A program made the translations under genes and the position numbers. Source: JBGOUV01 sp041477815 (lineage in GTDB: Bacteria; Acidobacteriota; Terriglobia; Bryobacterales; JACQDG01). Taken from it: a DNA stretch of 47,435 bases. The notes under the pieces were generated by a model. The model was given only the letters and a program-made list of their open reading frames with translations. It searched no databases and was not told the DNA's origin. The stretch is taken from the NCBI GenBank assembly GCA_041477815.1, contig JBGOUV010000003.1, forward strand, positions 1 through 47,435. Reading direction: 5' to 3'. Shown here one piece after another: positions 10,341 to 18,651 of the stretch (positions are counted from its first letter, which is position 1; each line of letters starts with the position of its first letter).

Positions 10341-11093
10341 TTACTTCTTCTCGGCGGGAGCCGCTGACTTCTTCACGGCCGGGGCGGCAGTTGTCTTCTT
10401 GGCTGGGGCCGCGGCCGGAGCGCCCGCTTTCTTCGCCGGCGCCGGCGGGGCCAGCGGGAAGCGTTGGATGCGGATACTCTTGATCACTACCGGCGTCCGA
10501 GGCTTGTCGTTCGAGTCTTTGGGTACGTTGACGATCTTGGTGACCAGATCCTGGCCTTCGATCACCTGGCCGAAGATGGTGTGCAGGCCGTTCAGGTGCG
10601 GGGTGGGGACCTCGGTGATGAAGAACTGGCTGCCGTTGGTATTCGGACCGGCGTTGGCCATGGCCAGGCGGCCGGGTTGGTCGAACTTGAGGGAAGGCAC
10701 GAACTCGTCTTTGAATTTGTACCCCGGGTCGCCCATGCCGGTGCCCAGCGGATCGCCACCCTGGATCATGAAGTTGGAGATCACCCGATGGAAGATGGTG
10801 CCGTTGTAGAGCGGGCGCTTCACTTTCGCGCCGGTCTTGGGTTCGGTCCATTCCTTGGTGCCGCGGGCGAGGCCGGTAAAGTTGGCTACGGTGAGCGGGG
10901 CCTACTTCTCAAACAGCTTGCACACGATGGTGCCCATGGTGGTGTTGATGGAGGCGTAGAGGCCGGGCTCGCGCTCCACGACCGGGGCCGGAGCGGCCGG
11001 CGGGGCGGCGGGGGCCTTCTTCACGGCGGCTTTGGGCTCCTGCGCCCATCCCAGCGAGGCGGCGGTCAGCAACAGCAGAAAAGTTCTTCTCAC
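10341..11093 (-). pseudogene. Periplasmic cyclophilin-type peptidyl-prolyl isomerase interrupted by an amber codon
   Basis: One continuous frame encodes a signal peptide (MRRTFLLLLTAASLGWAQ), an Ala/Pro/Lys linker and a cyclophilin domain. The domain begins YASINTTMGTIVCKLFEK and has active-site stretches FHRVISNFMIQGGDP and NTNGSQFFIT. Codon 64 is TAG (10902-10904, minus) where the family has Gln in FEKQAPLTVANF, so a single CAG-to-TAG change splits the protein. The frame is otherwise intact to the Lys/Ala/Pro-rich tail ending at 10341. Options are a true nonsense mutation, a sequencing error, suppression, or reinitiation at a GTG at 10823. It lies 11 bp downstream of sdhB on the same strand and is probably cotranscribed with the sdh genes. 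Confidence 0.85.
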
Positions 11094-11104
11094 GGTGTCA
11101 CCTC

Positions 11105-11851
11105 TTATTTCTTCAAGAATCCCAGCAGCGCGTGGCGCATCACCTGCCCGCCGACCTGGGTAATGGCCTCGGTGAGCGGGATATCCTTAGGACAGGCTTC
11201 CAGGCAGTTCTGCGCGTACCCACATTCGTGGATCCCGCCCGGTCCCATGAGCGCCTCCAGACGCTCGTGGGCGTTCATCTTGCCGGTGGGATGCGTATTA
11301 AACAGCCGCACCTGTCCGATTACCGCGGCGCCGACGAACTGCGTCTCGTCATTATACTGCGGGCAGACCTCCAGGCAAGAGGCGCAGGAGATGCAGCGGG
11401 CGAAGTTGTAGGCGGCTTCCTGATCGCGCTGGGAGAGCCGGGGACCGGGTCCCAGGTCGTAGGTGCCGTCGATGGGTATCCAGGCCTTAACCCGCTTGAG
11501 GTCCTCGAACAGGCGGGCGCGGTCCACCTGCAGGTCGCGGATCACCGGAAAGTGGCCGAGCGGCTCCAGGCGAATGGGCTCCTGGAGCTTGTCCACCAGC
11601 GCCGAGCAGGCCATCCCCACCTTGCCGTTGATGCGCATGGTACAGGAGCCGCAGACCTCCTCCAGACAGTTGGAGTCGTAGCTCACCGGCACCGTGGCCT
11701 GACCGTCGGCGGTGACAGGGTTCTCGGCGATGTACATCAGGGCGCCGATGATGTTCAGACTGGGCCGGTGGGGGATGCGGAAGGTCTCCCAGTGGGGCCG
11801 GGCGTCCGGGGTCAGGCGGCGCTGAATGCGAAGGTCAACCGTCTTACTCAT
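11105..11851 (-). CDS. sdhB: Succinate dehydrogenase / fumarate reductase iron-sulfur subunit
   Basis: A 248-residue electron-transfer subunit of complex II. The 2Fe-2S ligands are in SNCLEEVCGSC and the later GMAC. The 4Fe-4S and 3Fe-4S ligands are in CISCASCLEVCP and CGYAQNCLEACPKDIPL. Start ATG at 11851 lies 7 bp after the sdhA stop with GGAAAGGAAG just upstream, giving MSKTVDLRIQRR as N-terminus. It passes electrons from SdhA to the membrane b-haems of SdhC. Gene order in transcription is sdhC-sdhA-sdhB, as in b558-type operons. Confidence 0.95.
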   Translation of the reverse strand: MSKTVDLRIQRRLTPDARPHWETFRIPHRPSLNIIGALMYIAENPVTADGQATVPVSYDSNCLEEVCGSCTMRINGKVGMACSALVDKLQEPIRLEPLGHFPVIRDLQVDRARLFEDLKRVKAWIPIDGTYDLGPGPRLSQRDQEAAYNFARCISCASCLEVCPQYNDETQFVGAAVIGQVRLFNTHPTGKMNAHERLEALMGPGGIHECGYAQNCLEACPKDIPLTEAITQVGGQVMRHALLGFLKK

Positions 11852-11858
11852 AGGCCAA

Positions 11859-13598
11859 TCAGTACTTCCTTTCCCGCAGCGGGAGCAGCGACGTATCCAC
11901 CGGCTCGTAGGCGAATTGCGGCTCGCCGGCGTCCGGGGCGAACCAGGCCTTGGTAGTCTTGAGCCAGTTCTGGTCGTCTCGAGTAGGGAAGTCGGGCTTA
12001 TAGTGGGCGCCGCGGCTCTCGTTGCGGCGGAGCGCGCCCAGCGTGATGACCCGGGCGAGCTGGAGCATGTTCCCCAGCTCCCGCGCAAACGTCAGCGACT
12101 GGTTCGACCAGCGCGACTGGTCGCTCAGGTTGATACGCTGGTAGCGGTCGAGCAGCTCCACCAGCTTGTTGTCGCACAACTGCAGCTTGTCGTTGTAGCG
12201 GATGACGGTGGCGTGTTCGGTCATCCAGCGGCCCATTTCTTTCCAGATGGTAAACGGATTCTCGCCGCCCTGGCCGTGGAGCAGATGCCGGTTCCGCTCT
12301 TCCTGTTGGAGTTTCTCCTGGTCGAAGACGGAGGCGGGAACGGAGGCAGCGCCGTTGGAGAGGCCCCGGGCGTATTCCACCGCCGCGACGCCGCTCACCC
12401 GCCCGGCGTAGATACAGCTCAGTAAGGCATTAGCGCCCAGACGATTGGCGCCGTGATACTGGTATTCGCATTCGCCGGCGGCCAGCAGTCCGGGGATGTT
12501 GGTGCGGTGCTTGAAGTCCACCCACAGTCCGCCCATGGTGTAGTGCACGCCGGGGAAGACCTTCATGGGCTCGTGCCGGGGATCGACGCCCACGAACTTC
12601 TCGTAGATCTCCAGAATGCCGCCCAGCTTGCGGTCGAGGATTTTGGGATCGATGTGGGTGAGGTCGAGGTAGACGGCGGGCTGGCCGTCGACGCCGAGGC
12701 CCAGCTCGAAGACCACCTTATGAATGGCGCGGGTGGCGATGTCGCGAGGGACCAGGTTGCCGTACTTGGGATACCAGTCTTCGAGGAAAAACCACTTCTG
12801 GTTGTCCTTCCAGGCCCACATCCGCCCGCCCTCGCCGCGTGCCGACTCCGACATCAGGCGCAGCTTGTCCTCGCCGGGAATGGCCGTGGGATGCACCTGG
12901 ATGAACTCGCCGTTGGCGTAGAAGGCGCCCTGCTGGTAGACCGCGCCCTGCGCGCTGCCGGTGCAGGCCACCGAGTTGGTGCTCTTCCCGAAGATGGCTC
13001 CGACGCCGCCGGTGGCCAGGATGACCGCGTCGGCGGGAAAGGTGTGGACCTCCATGGTGCGGAGATCCATGGCGCAAATGCCGCGGCAGGTCTTCTGCGC
13101 GTCCAGCACCACGGATAGAAATTCCCAGTGCTCGAACTTGCGGACCCGGTCCTCGGCCTCGAAACGGCGGACCTGCTCGTCGAGCGCGTAGAGGAGTTGC
13201 TGGCCGGTGGTGGCGCCCGAGAACGCGGTGCGGTTGTACAGCGTCCCGCCGAACCGCCGGAAGTCGAGCAGACCTTCGGCGGTGCGGTTGAACATGACGC
13301 CCATGCGGTCGAGCATATCAATGATGCCCGGGGCGACCTCGGTCATGTCACGCACCGGAGGCTGGTTGGCCAGGAAGTCACCGCCGAAGACGGTGTCGTC
13401 GAAATGCTTCCAGGTGGAGTCGCCCTCGCCCTTGAGGTTTTTGGCGGCGTTGATGCCCCCTTGCGCGCAGACCGAATGGGAGCGCTTCACCGGGACGATG
13501 GAGAACACGTCCACCGGTACGCCCTGCTCGGCGACCTTGATGGTGGCCATCAGGCCCGCCAGTCCGCCGCCAACGATAATGACCCTGGGTTCTGCCAT
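11859..13598 (-). CDS. sdhA: Succinate dehydrogenase / fumarate reductase flavoprotein subunit
   Basis: A 579-residue catalytic subunit that oxidises succinate to fumarate with covalently bound FAD. The dinucleotide motif is VIIVGGGLAGLMATIKVAE at the N-terminus. The likely FAD-linking histidine is H41 in RSHSVCAQGGINAA. Active-site stretches include FHPTAIPGE-like QVHPTAIPGED and the HYTMGGLWVD motif, and MSESARGEGGRMW precedes the capping domain. It starts 3 bp after the sdhC stop and ends 7 bp before sdhB, so the three form a tight operon. Length and motifs match the B-type (Bacillus, delta-proteobacterial) group of complex II. Confidence 0.95.
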   Translation of the reverse strand: MAEPRVIIVGGGLAGLMATIKVAEQGVPVDVFSIVPVKRSHSVCAQGGINAAKNLKGEGDSTWKHFDDTVFGGDFLANQPPVRDMTEVAPGIIDMLDRMGVMFNRTAEGLLDFRRFGGTLYNRTAFSGATTGQQLLYALDEQVRRFEAEDRVRKFEHWEFLSVVLDAQKTCRGICAMDLRTMEVHTFPADAVILATGGVGAIFGKSTNSVACTGSAQGAVYQQGAFYANGEFIQVHPTAIPGEDKLRLMSESARGEGGRMWAWKDNQKWFFLEDWYPKYGNLVPRDIATRAIHKVVFELGLGVDGQPAVYLDLTHIDPKILDRKLGGILEIYEKFVGVDPRHEPMKVFPGVHYTMGGLWVDFKHRTNIPGLLAAGECEYQYHGANRLGANALLSCIYAGRVSGVAAVEYARGLSNGAASVPASVFDQEKLQQEERNRHLLHGQGGENPFTIWKEMGRWMTEHATVIRYNDKLQLCDNKLVELLDRYQRINLSDQSRWSNQSLTFARELGNMLQLARVITLGALRRNESRGAHYKPDFPTRDDQNWLKTTKAWFAPDAGEPQFAYEPVDTSLLPLRERKY

Positions 13599-13601
13599 GG
13601 G

Positions 13602-14270
13602 TTAAGGGCTCCGGACGAGCTGCTCCGGCCGGGGCAAGAGTGTGGAGTGGTAGAAACTGTTCAAGCTGGCCAGGCCCGCGCCGCTAAGCACTACAAATAG
13701 AGCCATGCAAGCCCAGAACAGCGTGCGTTGCGCCTGCATGCCGGGGGTCACGCCCCATTTGCACGCGAACAGCCACAGGCCGTACGCAAAGTGAAAGCAG
13801 GCCGCCAGGATGCCGAAAAAATAGAAAACGTGGACGGCCGGCACGGCGATGCTGTGCTGCACCTTGGAAAACGCCACTTCCGGATGCGTGATGATGTGAA
13901 CGCCGGCGAAGCGCTGCTCCCAGACATGGAAGGCGATGTAGGCGAAGGCGAACAGGCCGGTCCAGCGCTGCGCCGAGTAGAGCCAGTTGCCGCGCAGCGG
14001 GTAGTCGGCGACATTGGTCTCTCCGCGCCACCATACATAGATCCCGTACAGGCCGTGGTAGAGGATCGGAATCCAGATGAAAAACAGCTCGAGCGCCACC
14101 ACCAGGGGCAGTTCGGTGAGGTTGCGGACGGCGTGGTTGTAAGCCTCCGGCCCGCGGGTGGCTTGGAAGTTGGTGTAGAGGTGTTCGAGAAGAAAGGCGC
14201 CTATGGGGAAGATCCCGGAAACGGAATGCAAGCGGCGCAGCAGAAAACTTCGATCAGCGGAAGAAGACAT
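13602..14270 (-). CDS. sdhC: Succinate dehydrogenase cytochrome b558 subunit
   Basis: A 222-residue membrane anchor with about five hydrophobic helices. Candidate haem-ligand histidines appear in GAFLLEHLYTNF, LYHGLYGIYVWW, AYIAFHVWEQRF and ACFHFAYGLWLF, as expected for a dihaem B-type subunit that needs no SdhD; none is encoded here. It is first in the sdhCAB operon. ATG at 14270 (MSSSADRSFLLRRLHS) was chosen; a TATAAT hexamer sits 20 nt upstream. It reduces or oxidises the quinone pool, probably menaquinone by analogy with this subgroup. Confidence 0.92.
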   Translation of the reverse strand: MSSSADRSFLLRRLHSVSGIFPIGAFLLEHLYTNFQATRGPEAYNHAVRNLTELPLVVALELFFIWIPILYHGLYGIYVWWRGETNVADYPLRGNWLYSAQRWTGLFAFAYIAFHVWEQRFAGVHIITHPEVAFSKVQHSIAVPAVHVFYFFGILAACFHFAYGLWLFACKWGVTPGMQAQRTLFWACMALFVVLSGAGLASLNSFYHSTLLPRPEQLVRSP

Positions 14271-14281
14271 GGACGCAGCGG

Positions 14282-15238
14282 TTAAGTCCCATTATACCGG
14301 TCTTCCCAGGAAAAATCCGGGTCGGAGCGTTTTTGTTTTGAATACCATTGATAGGTTTGGAGTAGGCCGGCGTCGAAAGGGGTAGGGTCGAAACCGAGAT
14401 CGCGGCGGGCCCGGTCGATGCGCAGGGTGATAGGGGGAAGGTCGTAGTATTGGCCGAAATAGAAGGGGGGCGCGAAGACCCCGCCGCCGGCGGCTGCGAG
14501 GCGGGCGCGAGGGGCAAAGACCGGTTCCACCTCGCAGGCAGCGGCTCGGGCGAAGGCCTCTACGGCCTCCAACTGACTAACAGGAGCCGGATCGGCAACA
14601 TTGTAGGACCGGCCGGCCGGCAAGTCGGCGTCACCGGCGCGCAGCATGGCCCACACCAGGTCGCGGACATAGACAAACTGCATCAGACGCGAGCCGTCCT
14701 CGGGGATGAGGATCGGCCGGCGGCGGGCCAGGCGGTCCCAGAAGAAGGCTTCGCGGTAGAACGGGTTTTCCGGGCCGTAGACGAAGGGTGGGCGCAGTGT
14801 CACCACCGGCAGTCCGGAGGCGAGCAGGGTCGCCTCGGTACGAGCCTTGTTTCGGGCGTACGGGATCACCGACTCCACGGCCAGAGGATCGTCCTCCGAA
14901 TGATCGAGGCCCTCGGGATAGGCGGCCACGCTGGACAGAAAGATGTATCGGCCGAGTCCCGCGCCGAGGGTCTCGGCGGCAGCCAGGACCTGCTCGGCCG
15001 TAGTGCCCCGCTCCCAGTCATAGACGTTGTCATAGACTACGTCGAAGGAGCGGCTGGTGAGCGCGCGACGGACGGCGGCGGTGTCGTTGCGGTCGCAAAC
15101 GATGGCGTCAATCCCCGGCGGGAGGGGGGAACGGCCGCGGTGGAGGATAGTGACGCGGTCCCCGCGGGCGAGGAGGCGGCGGACCAACTCGCGGCCGATG
15201 AAGAGGGTGCCACCGATGACCAGGACATTTCGAGTCAT
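14282..15238 (-). CDS. NAD-dependent epimerase/dehydratase family protein (SDR)
   Basis: A 318-residue extended or atypical short-chain dehydrogenase. The N-terminal Rossmann motif is GGTLFIG (usual GGTGFIG), followed by HRGRSPLPP and a DVVYDNVYDW segment. The YxxxK pair is in VIPYARNKARTEA, after FLSSVAAYPEG. The pattern resembles nucleoside-diphosphate-sugar epimerases of the CSP41/reductase-like branch; the substrate cannot be told. It ends 11 bp before sdhC in the same direction, and a promoter for sdh lies inside its last codons. It is divergent from the small membrane protein at 15253, with only 14 bp between the two start codons. Confidence 0.82.
   Translation of the reverse strand: MTRNVLVIGGTLFIGRELVRRLLARGDRVTILHRGRSPLPPGIDAIVCDRNDTAAVRRALTSRSFDVVYDNVYDWERGTTAEQVLAAAETLGAGLGRYIFLSSVAAYPEGLDHSEDDPLAVESVIPYARNKARTEATLLASGLPVVTLRPPFVYGPENPFYREAFFWDRLARRRPILIPEDGSRLMQFVYVRDLVWAMLRAGDADLPAGRSYNVADPAPVSQLEAVEAFARAAACEVEPVFAPRARLAAAGGGVFAPPFYFGQYYDLPPITLRIDRARRDLGFDPTPFDAGLLQTYQWYSKQKRSDPDFSWEDRYNGT
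14291..14296 (-). promoter_or_regulatory. -10 box (TATAAT) for sdhCAB
   Basis: A perfect TATAAT on the minus strand 20 nt before the sdhC start codon, inside the 3' end of the epimerase gene. A start site near 14284 would give a leader of about 14 nt. No clear -35 is seen. Confidence 0.5.
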
Positions 15239-15240
15239 GT

Positions 15241-15246
15241 TAGGAT
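15241..15246 (+). promoter_or_regulatory. -10-like hexamer (TAGGAT) at a divergent start
   Basis: TAGGAT lies 6 nt before the GTG at 15253 (9 before the ATG at 15256), which would give a leaderless message. The complementary strand of the same 14-bp space reads TATCCT 3 nt before the epimerase ATG, so both genes may use overlapping -10 sequences. Confidence 0.35.
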
Positions 15247-15252
15247 AGGGGC

Positions 15253-15510
15253 GTGATGACGGGCTTCCAGGTCTGGATGCCGTACTTCGGGAGCACGATG
15301 GCTATCGCGCTCACGATCTTTGTGGCCGCCTGGCTCCACAACAAACATATCGACACACTTAACCTGCGTATCGACGACACTAACCGGCGCATCGACGAAT
15401 TCCGCGCTGAGATCATGCCGGTCCTGCGGGACATCGTGAATGCGATTAGAGACCTCGACCGCCGCGTCACCCGCCTGGAAGAGCGCTCGGCGCCGATTGT
15501 GCACTCCTGA
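15253..15510 (+). CDS. Small membrane-anchored coiled-coil protein
   Basis: A protein of 84-85 residues (GTG at 15253 or ATG at 15256). An N-terminal membrane helix (about 8-28, FGSTMAIALTIFVAAWL) is followed by a charged amphipathic stretch with heptad spacing (IDTLNLRIDDTNRRIDEF, then RDIVNAIRDLDRRVTRLEE). This predicts a coiled coil facing the cytoplasm or periplasm. Short TM-plus-coiled-coil proteins of this kind recur in Solibacter-type genomes, but no family function is known to me. It is convergent with the inositol phosphate synthase gene, only 3 bp between the ends. Confidence 0.7.
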   Translation: MMTGFQVWMPYFGSTMAIALTIFVAAWLHNKHIDTLNLRIDDTNRRIDEFRAEIMPVLRDIVNAIRDLDRRVTRLEERSAPIVHS

Positions 15511-15513
15511 CCC

Positions 15514-16833
15514 TCAGTCGTAGTACTCCAATCCCAGGTGCGTGATCAAGTCCTCCCCGCGCAGATGCCGCAAGGTGTTCTTCAGCTTCATCAACTGGAT
15601 GAAGACGTCGTGCTCGGGGTAGAGGCCGGGGGCGGTCATGGGCGACTTGAAATAGAACGACAGCCACTCCTGGATGCCGTGCATGCCTGTGCGCTGAGCG
15701 AGGTCGAGGAACAGGGCCAGGTCCAGCACCAGCGGGGCGGCGAGGATGGAGTCGCGGCACAGGAAGTCGATCTTGATCTGCATCGGGTAGCCCAGCCACC
15801 CGAAGATGTCCACGTTGTCCCAGCCTTCTTTGTTATCGCCCCTCGGCGGGTAGTAGTGGATCCTCACCTTGTGATACATGTTGCTGTAGAGCTCGGGGTA
15901 AACCTCAGGCTGCAGGATCATCTCCAGGGCCGACAGCTTGCTTTCTTCCTTGGTGCGGAAGGCGTCGGGATCGTCGAGGACCTCGCCATCGCGGTTGCCC
16001 AGAATGTTCGAGGAGAACCAGCCGGAGACGCCCAGCAGCCGGGACTTCAGGCCGGGGGCGAGCAGGGTCTTCAGGAAGGTCTGGCCGGTCTTGTAGTCCT
16101 TGCCGGCGATCGGGACCTGGCGCTCGCGGGCCAGCTCCTGGAGGGCGGGCGTGTCGACGGTGAGGTTGGGGGCGCCGTTGGCGAAAGGCACGCCGCACTG
16201 TAAGGCCGCGTAGGCGTAGATCTGGCTCGGAGCGATCTCGGGATCGTTACGATCGAGGCCGCACTCAAACTCCTGGAGCGACGAGTGCACATGACCGGCC
16301 CGCTGGAAGATCTCGGTGGACCCGCACCAGATCATGACCAGCCGCGCCGCCCCGGTGGTTTCCCGGAACCGGCGGATGTCGTCGGCTACCAGGGCGGCCA
16401 GCTCGCGCTTGTTGCGTCCTTGCTTGACGTTGGTGGCACGCAGACGCGTGACAAAGCGCTGCTCGAACACTCCGGGCATCGGCTGGACGGCTTCCAGGGT
16501 CTCGCGCAGGGGGTCGAGCAGCTTCGCCTCCAGCACCCCGGCGTGGACCGCGGCCTGGTAGGCATTATCGGGAAAGATGTCCCAGCCGCCGAAGACCAGA
16601 TCGTCGAGCGAAGCCAGGGGAACGAAGTCCTTGATCTTGGGAACGCGGTTGTCGGTGCGCTTACCCAGCCGGATGGTTCCCATCTGGGTGAGGGAGCCGA
16701 TGGGCAGGGCCAGGCCGCGACGGACGGCTTCGACGCCGGCGATAAAGGTCGTAGATACAGCGCCCATGCCGGGCGTCAGAATGCCGAGTCTTCCCTCGGC
16801 CGGACGGATAGCGGCTCCTTGCGGTAAGGGCAC
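15514..16833 (-). CDS. myo-Inositol-1-phosphate synthase (inositol-3-phosphate synthase)
   Basis: A 439-residue NAD-dependent cyclase that converts glucose-6-phosphate to inositol phosphate. The N-terminal nucleotide-binding turn is GILTPGMGAVSTTFIAGVEA. Other family stretches are GGWDIFPDNAYQAA, FANGAPNLTVDTPAL, AGKDYKTGQTFLKT, and LLGVSGWFSSNILGNRDGEVL followed by DDPDAF with SKLSALE. The length fits the bacterial branch. The start is GTG at 16833 with AGGAG correctly spaced upstream. Products would feed inositol lipids or compatible solutes; no partner gene (monophosphatase, lipid synthase) is adjacent. Confidence 0.93.
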   Translation of the reverse strand: MPLPQGAAIRPAEGRLGILTPGMGAVSTTFIAGVEAVRRGLALPIGSLTQMGTIRLGKRTDNRVPKIKDFVPLASLDDLVFGGWDIFPDNAYQAAVHAGVLEAKLLDPLRETLEAVQPMPGVFEQRFVTRLRATNVKQGRNKRELAALVADDIRRFRETTGAARLVMIWCGSTEIFQRAGHVHSSLQEFECGLDRNDPEIAPSQIYAYAALQCGVPFANGAPNLTVDTPALQELARERQVPIAGKDYKTGQTFLKTLLAPGLKSRLLGVSGWFSSNILGNRDGEVLDDPDAFRTKEESKLSALEMILQPEVYPELYSNMYHKVRIHYYPPRGDNKEGWDNVDIFGWLGYPMQIKIDFLCRDSILAAPLVLDLALFLDLAQRTGMHGIQEWLSFYFKSPMTAPGLYPEHDVFIQLMKLKNTLRHLRGEDLITHLGLEYYD

Positions 16834-16884
16834 AATGAACTCCTGGTAACGAAGGATTGAATCTACATCATAGGATGATTCGGG

Positions 16885-17214
16885 TTACAGGTGCAGCAGT
16901 TCGGTCCAGGCCAAGGCGTGACCGAAGGCTCGTTTGACCTCCACCTGTCGCCGCGGGGCTAACGACCCGGCCATCTTGGCCAGCGCCGAGCGGGAAACCG
17001 TCCGGAGATTGTCCAGGTTGGCGACGCAGGCACGCGGCAACCCTTCGGCCTTGCCGAGAGCCACCTCCTGCGCGATGCCGCGAATCGCGGTGGTGATTTC
17101 GGCGACTACGAACTTGTTCAGATATTCGTACGCGGAATCGCGACTCAGAAGCAGCACGGGACGCCGCCCGACCGGTTCAGACAGACTGGCCCACCAGATC
17201 TCGTACTGCTTCAC
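16885..17214 (-). CDS. MazF/PemK-family toxin (endoribonuclease)
   Basis: A 109-residue protein with the PemK/MazF fold signature. It has an N-terminal YEIWWASLSEPVGRRPVLLLS with the GxRPVLLLS loop, an AEITTAIRGI segment where the family has T-x2-R/K, and CVANLDNLRTVSRSALAK with the conserved N-x-D-x2-R/T-v-x-k pattern. It is expected to cut mRNA in single-stranded regions when free of its antitoxin. Its GTG overlaps the antitoxin stop by 4 nt (GTGA, 17211-17214), the usual coupling in toxin-antitoxin operons. Confidence 0.88.
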   Translation of the reverse strand: MKQYEIWWASLSEPVGRRPVLLLSRDSAYEYLNKFVVAEITTAIRGIAQEVALGKAEGLPRACVANLDNLRTVSRSALAKMAGSLAPRRQVEVKRAFGHALAWTELLHL

Positions 17215-17429
17215 TTGCGGTACTCCTCGGCGTTCGACCAGTCGTCGGCATCGGTTTCCGAGTCGGGCTGGGCCAGGTACGCCGCCCGGGTGCGAGCCTC
17301 TTCGGTCTCGACGATCGCCTTTTGCAGCGCCCGACGGATGAACTGGGCGCGCTGGCGCTTGGCGGCCGGGGCCACTCGATCGAGAAGTCGATAGGTTTGG
17401 TCATCCAACTGGATCAATATAGACTTCAT
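17211..17429 (-). CDS. Ribbon-helix-helix antitoxin of the MazF-like toxin
   Basis: A 72-residue protein. The N-terminus KSILIQLDDQTYRLLDRVA, then KRQRAQFIRRALQKAI, is a typical ribbon-helix-helix DNA-binding fold. The acidic C-terminus (QPDSETDADDWSNAEEY) is the likely toxin-neutralising segment. ATG at 17429 was chosen because it starts exactly at the RHH strand; no Shine-Dalgarno is present. A TATACT -10 lies 9 nt upstream, suggesting a nearly leaderless message and autoregulation at the AT-rich site 17427-17446. Confidence 0.85.
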   Translation of the reverse strand: MKSILIQLDDQTYRLLDRVAPAAKRQRAQFIRRALQKAIVETEEARTRAAYLAQPDSETDADDWSNAEEYRK

Positions 17430-17438
17430 ATATATTTT

Positions 17439-17444
17439 AGTATA
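17439..17444 (-). promoter_or_regulatory. -10 box (TATACT) of the toxin-antitoxin operon
   Basis: TATACT on the minus strand ends 9 nt before the antitoxin ATG, in a short A+T-rich island unlike the GC-rich surroundings. A weak -35 candidate TGTGAC lies 17 bp upstream. The island is a reasonable operator for the RHH antitoxin. Confidence 0.45.
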
Positions 17445-17461
17445 GCATGAACAGCCTGCGG

Positions 17462-18067
17462 TCACACGCGGATCCCCATCCTCCATAACAGGTACCCGCA
17501 GGCCTGGCGGGCGTAATACCAGGCGCGGCGCGCGGTGGAATCGGACCCCGGGGAGCGCGGCGAGCCCAGCGCCCGGAGGCCGCGCGATTCCAGCATGCGC
17601 TTGACTCGATAGATATGATACCCGTCACTGACCACGATGCAGGAGGTCATGCGCATGCGGTCCATGATTTCGGCGACGGCGGCGGCGCTTTCCATGGTGC
17701 TCTCGCCGTCGCTTTCGACCAGGATCATCTCGGAGGGGACATTGTGGAGGGCGAGGTAGGAGCGGCTGACCTCGCCTTCGGTGAAAACGGGGTCGCCGCC
17801 GTGACCGCCGGTGGTGATAATGCGGGGAGCGAGACCGCGGCGGTAGAGATCGAGGGCGTGGTCCAGGCGGGCGCGCAGGACGGGCGACGGCTGGCCGCGA
17901 TACTCGGCCGCGCCGAATACCACGATGGCGTCGGCGGGAGTGGCCTCATCCCGGTTGGCCTGGCGCCAGACCTGAACGAAGACCAGGAACCAGCAGGCGG
18001 CGAGGATGCCGGCGGCCAGGGCGGCAAGCGCAAGCGGGCGGCGCCAGCGGGTCACGTCAGGCAGCAT
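17462..18067 (-). CDS. YdcF-family (DUF218) membrane protein
   Basis: A 201-residue protein with one N-terminal membrane helix (about 11-33, PLALAALAAGILAACWFLVF) and a DUF218/YdcF domain. The domain shows ADAIVVFGAAEYRGQPSP, RLDHALDLYRRG, IITTGGHGGDPVFTEGEVS and CIVVSDGYHIYRVKRMLES. The family includes ElyC/SanA-like envelope proteins and S-adenosylmethionine-binding YdcF; no reaction is established. It overlaps the end of the Sua5 gene by 16 bp, so both are on one transcript. Confidence 0.85.
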   Translation of the reverse strand: MLPDVTRWRRPLALAALAAGILAACWFLVFVQVWRQANRDEATPADAIVVFGAAEYRGQPSPVLRARLDHALDLYRRGLAPRIITTGGHGGDPVFTEGEVSRSYLALHNVPSEMILVESDGESTMESAAAVAEIMDRMRMTSCIVVSDGYHIYRVKRMLESRGLRALGSPRSPGSDSTARRAWYYARQACGYLLWRMGIRV

Positions 18068-18639
18068 AGCAGCGCCGAGGCCGGCACCGCTCCCTCGCGG
18101 ACGATGCGGGGCTCGCCGGTCAGGTCGATGATGGTGGAGGGGTGGCCGCCGGGAGAGGGCCCGCCATCCAGCACCTCCAGGCCGGCGCCGCGGAACTGCT
18201 CGCGAACCTCGCTCGCCGAGCGAGCGGGCGGCCGGCCGGAGCGGTTGGCGCTGGTGCCCGTCAGGGGTACGCGGGCGGCGGCGATCAGCCGGCGGATCAG
18301 GAGCGAGCCGGGCATCCGCAGCGCCACCGTGCCGCTCCCGGCGGTGAGGCGCCCGGGGACGCAGGAGGCCGCCGGCAGGATCACGGTGACCGGTCCCGGC
18401 CAGAAGCGGGCGGCGATCCGCTCGAAGGCGGCAGGGAGTCGCAGGGCCAGCATCTCCACCTGCTGGCGCGAGTCGACCAGCAGCAGAATCGGCTTGTGCT
18501 CCGGCCGGCCTTTGAGGCGAAACAGGCGTTCCACGGCGGCGGGCTGGAAGGGGTCGGCGGCGAGACCGTAGACCGTGTCGGTGGGGATGGCGACGATCTG
18601 GCCGCTGCGGATAAGGGCGGCGGCCTCGGGAAGGGTCAC
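18052..18639 (-). CDS. Threonylcarbamoyl-AMP synthase (Sua5/YrdC/TsaC family)
   Basis: A 195-residue enzyme for the first step of the tRNA modification t6A: threonine, bicarbonate and ATP give threonylcarbamoyl-AMP. Family marks are IVAIPTDTVYGLAADP, LKGRPEHKPILLLV (KxR and SxN-type substrate loop), FWPGPVTVIL, VALRMPG, and PLTGTSANRSGRPP. It ends after the YrdC core, so the Sua5 C-terminal domain is absent. The start is GTG at 18639; a TAGAAT word is 6 nt upstream. It is in the same direction as the VOC gene before it and YdcF after it. Confidence 0.93.
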   Translation of the reverse strand: MTLPEAAALIRSGQIVAIPTDTVYGLAADPFQPAAVERLFRLKGRPEHKPILLLVDSRQQVEMLALRLPAAFERIAARFWPGPVTVILPAASCVPGRLTAGSGTVALRMPGSLLIRRLIAAARVPLTGTSANRSGRPPARSASEVREQFRGAGLEVLDGGPSPGGHPSTIIDLTGEPRIVREGAVPASALLCCLT

Positions 18640-18645
18640 CAGGCA

Positions 18646-18651
18646 ATTCTA
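18646..18651 (-). promoter_or_regulatory. -10-like hexamer (TAGAAT) 6 nt before the Sua5 GTG
   Basis: TAGAAT directly follows the TAA stop of the upstream VOC gene and ends 6 nt before the GTG. The 12-mer CGTAATAGAATT that contains it recurs at 20274-20285 before another start codon. A leaderless internal promoter is plausible, but the site is inside a probable operon. Confidence 0.35.

Noticed and set aside
10302..10345. Rho-independent terminator with T-run on the plus strand
   Set aside because: The hairpin is real, but no plus-strand gene precedes it, so I list it only as a hairpin for the minus-strand cyclophilin gene and not as a proper intrinsic terminator.
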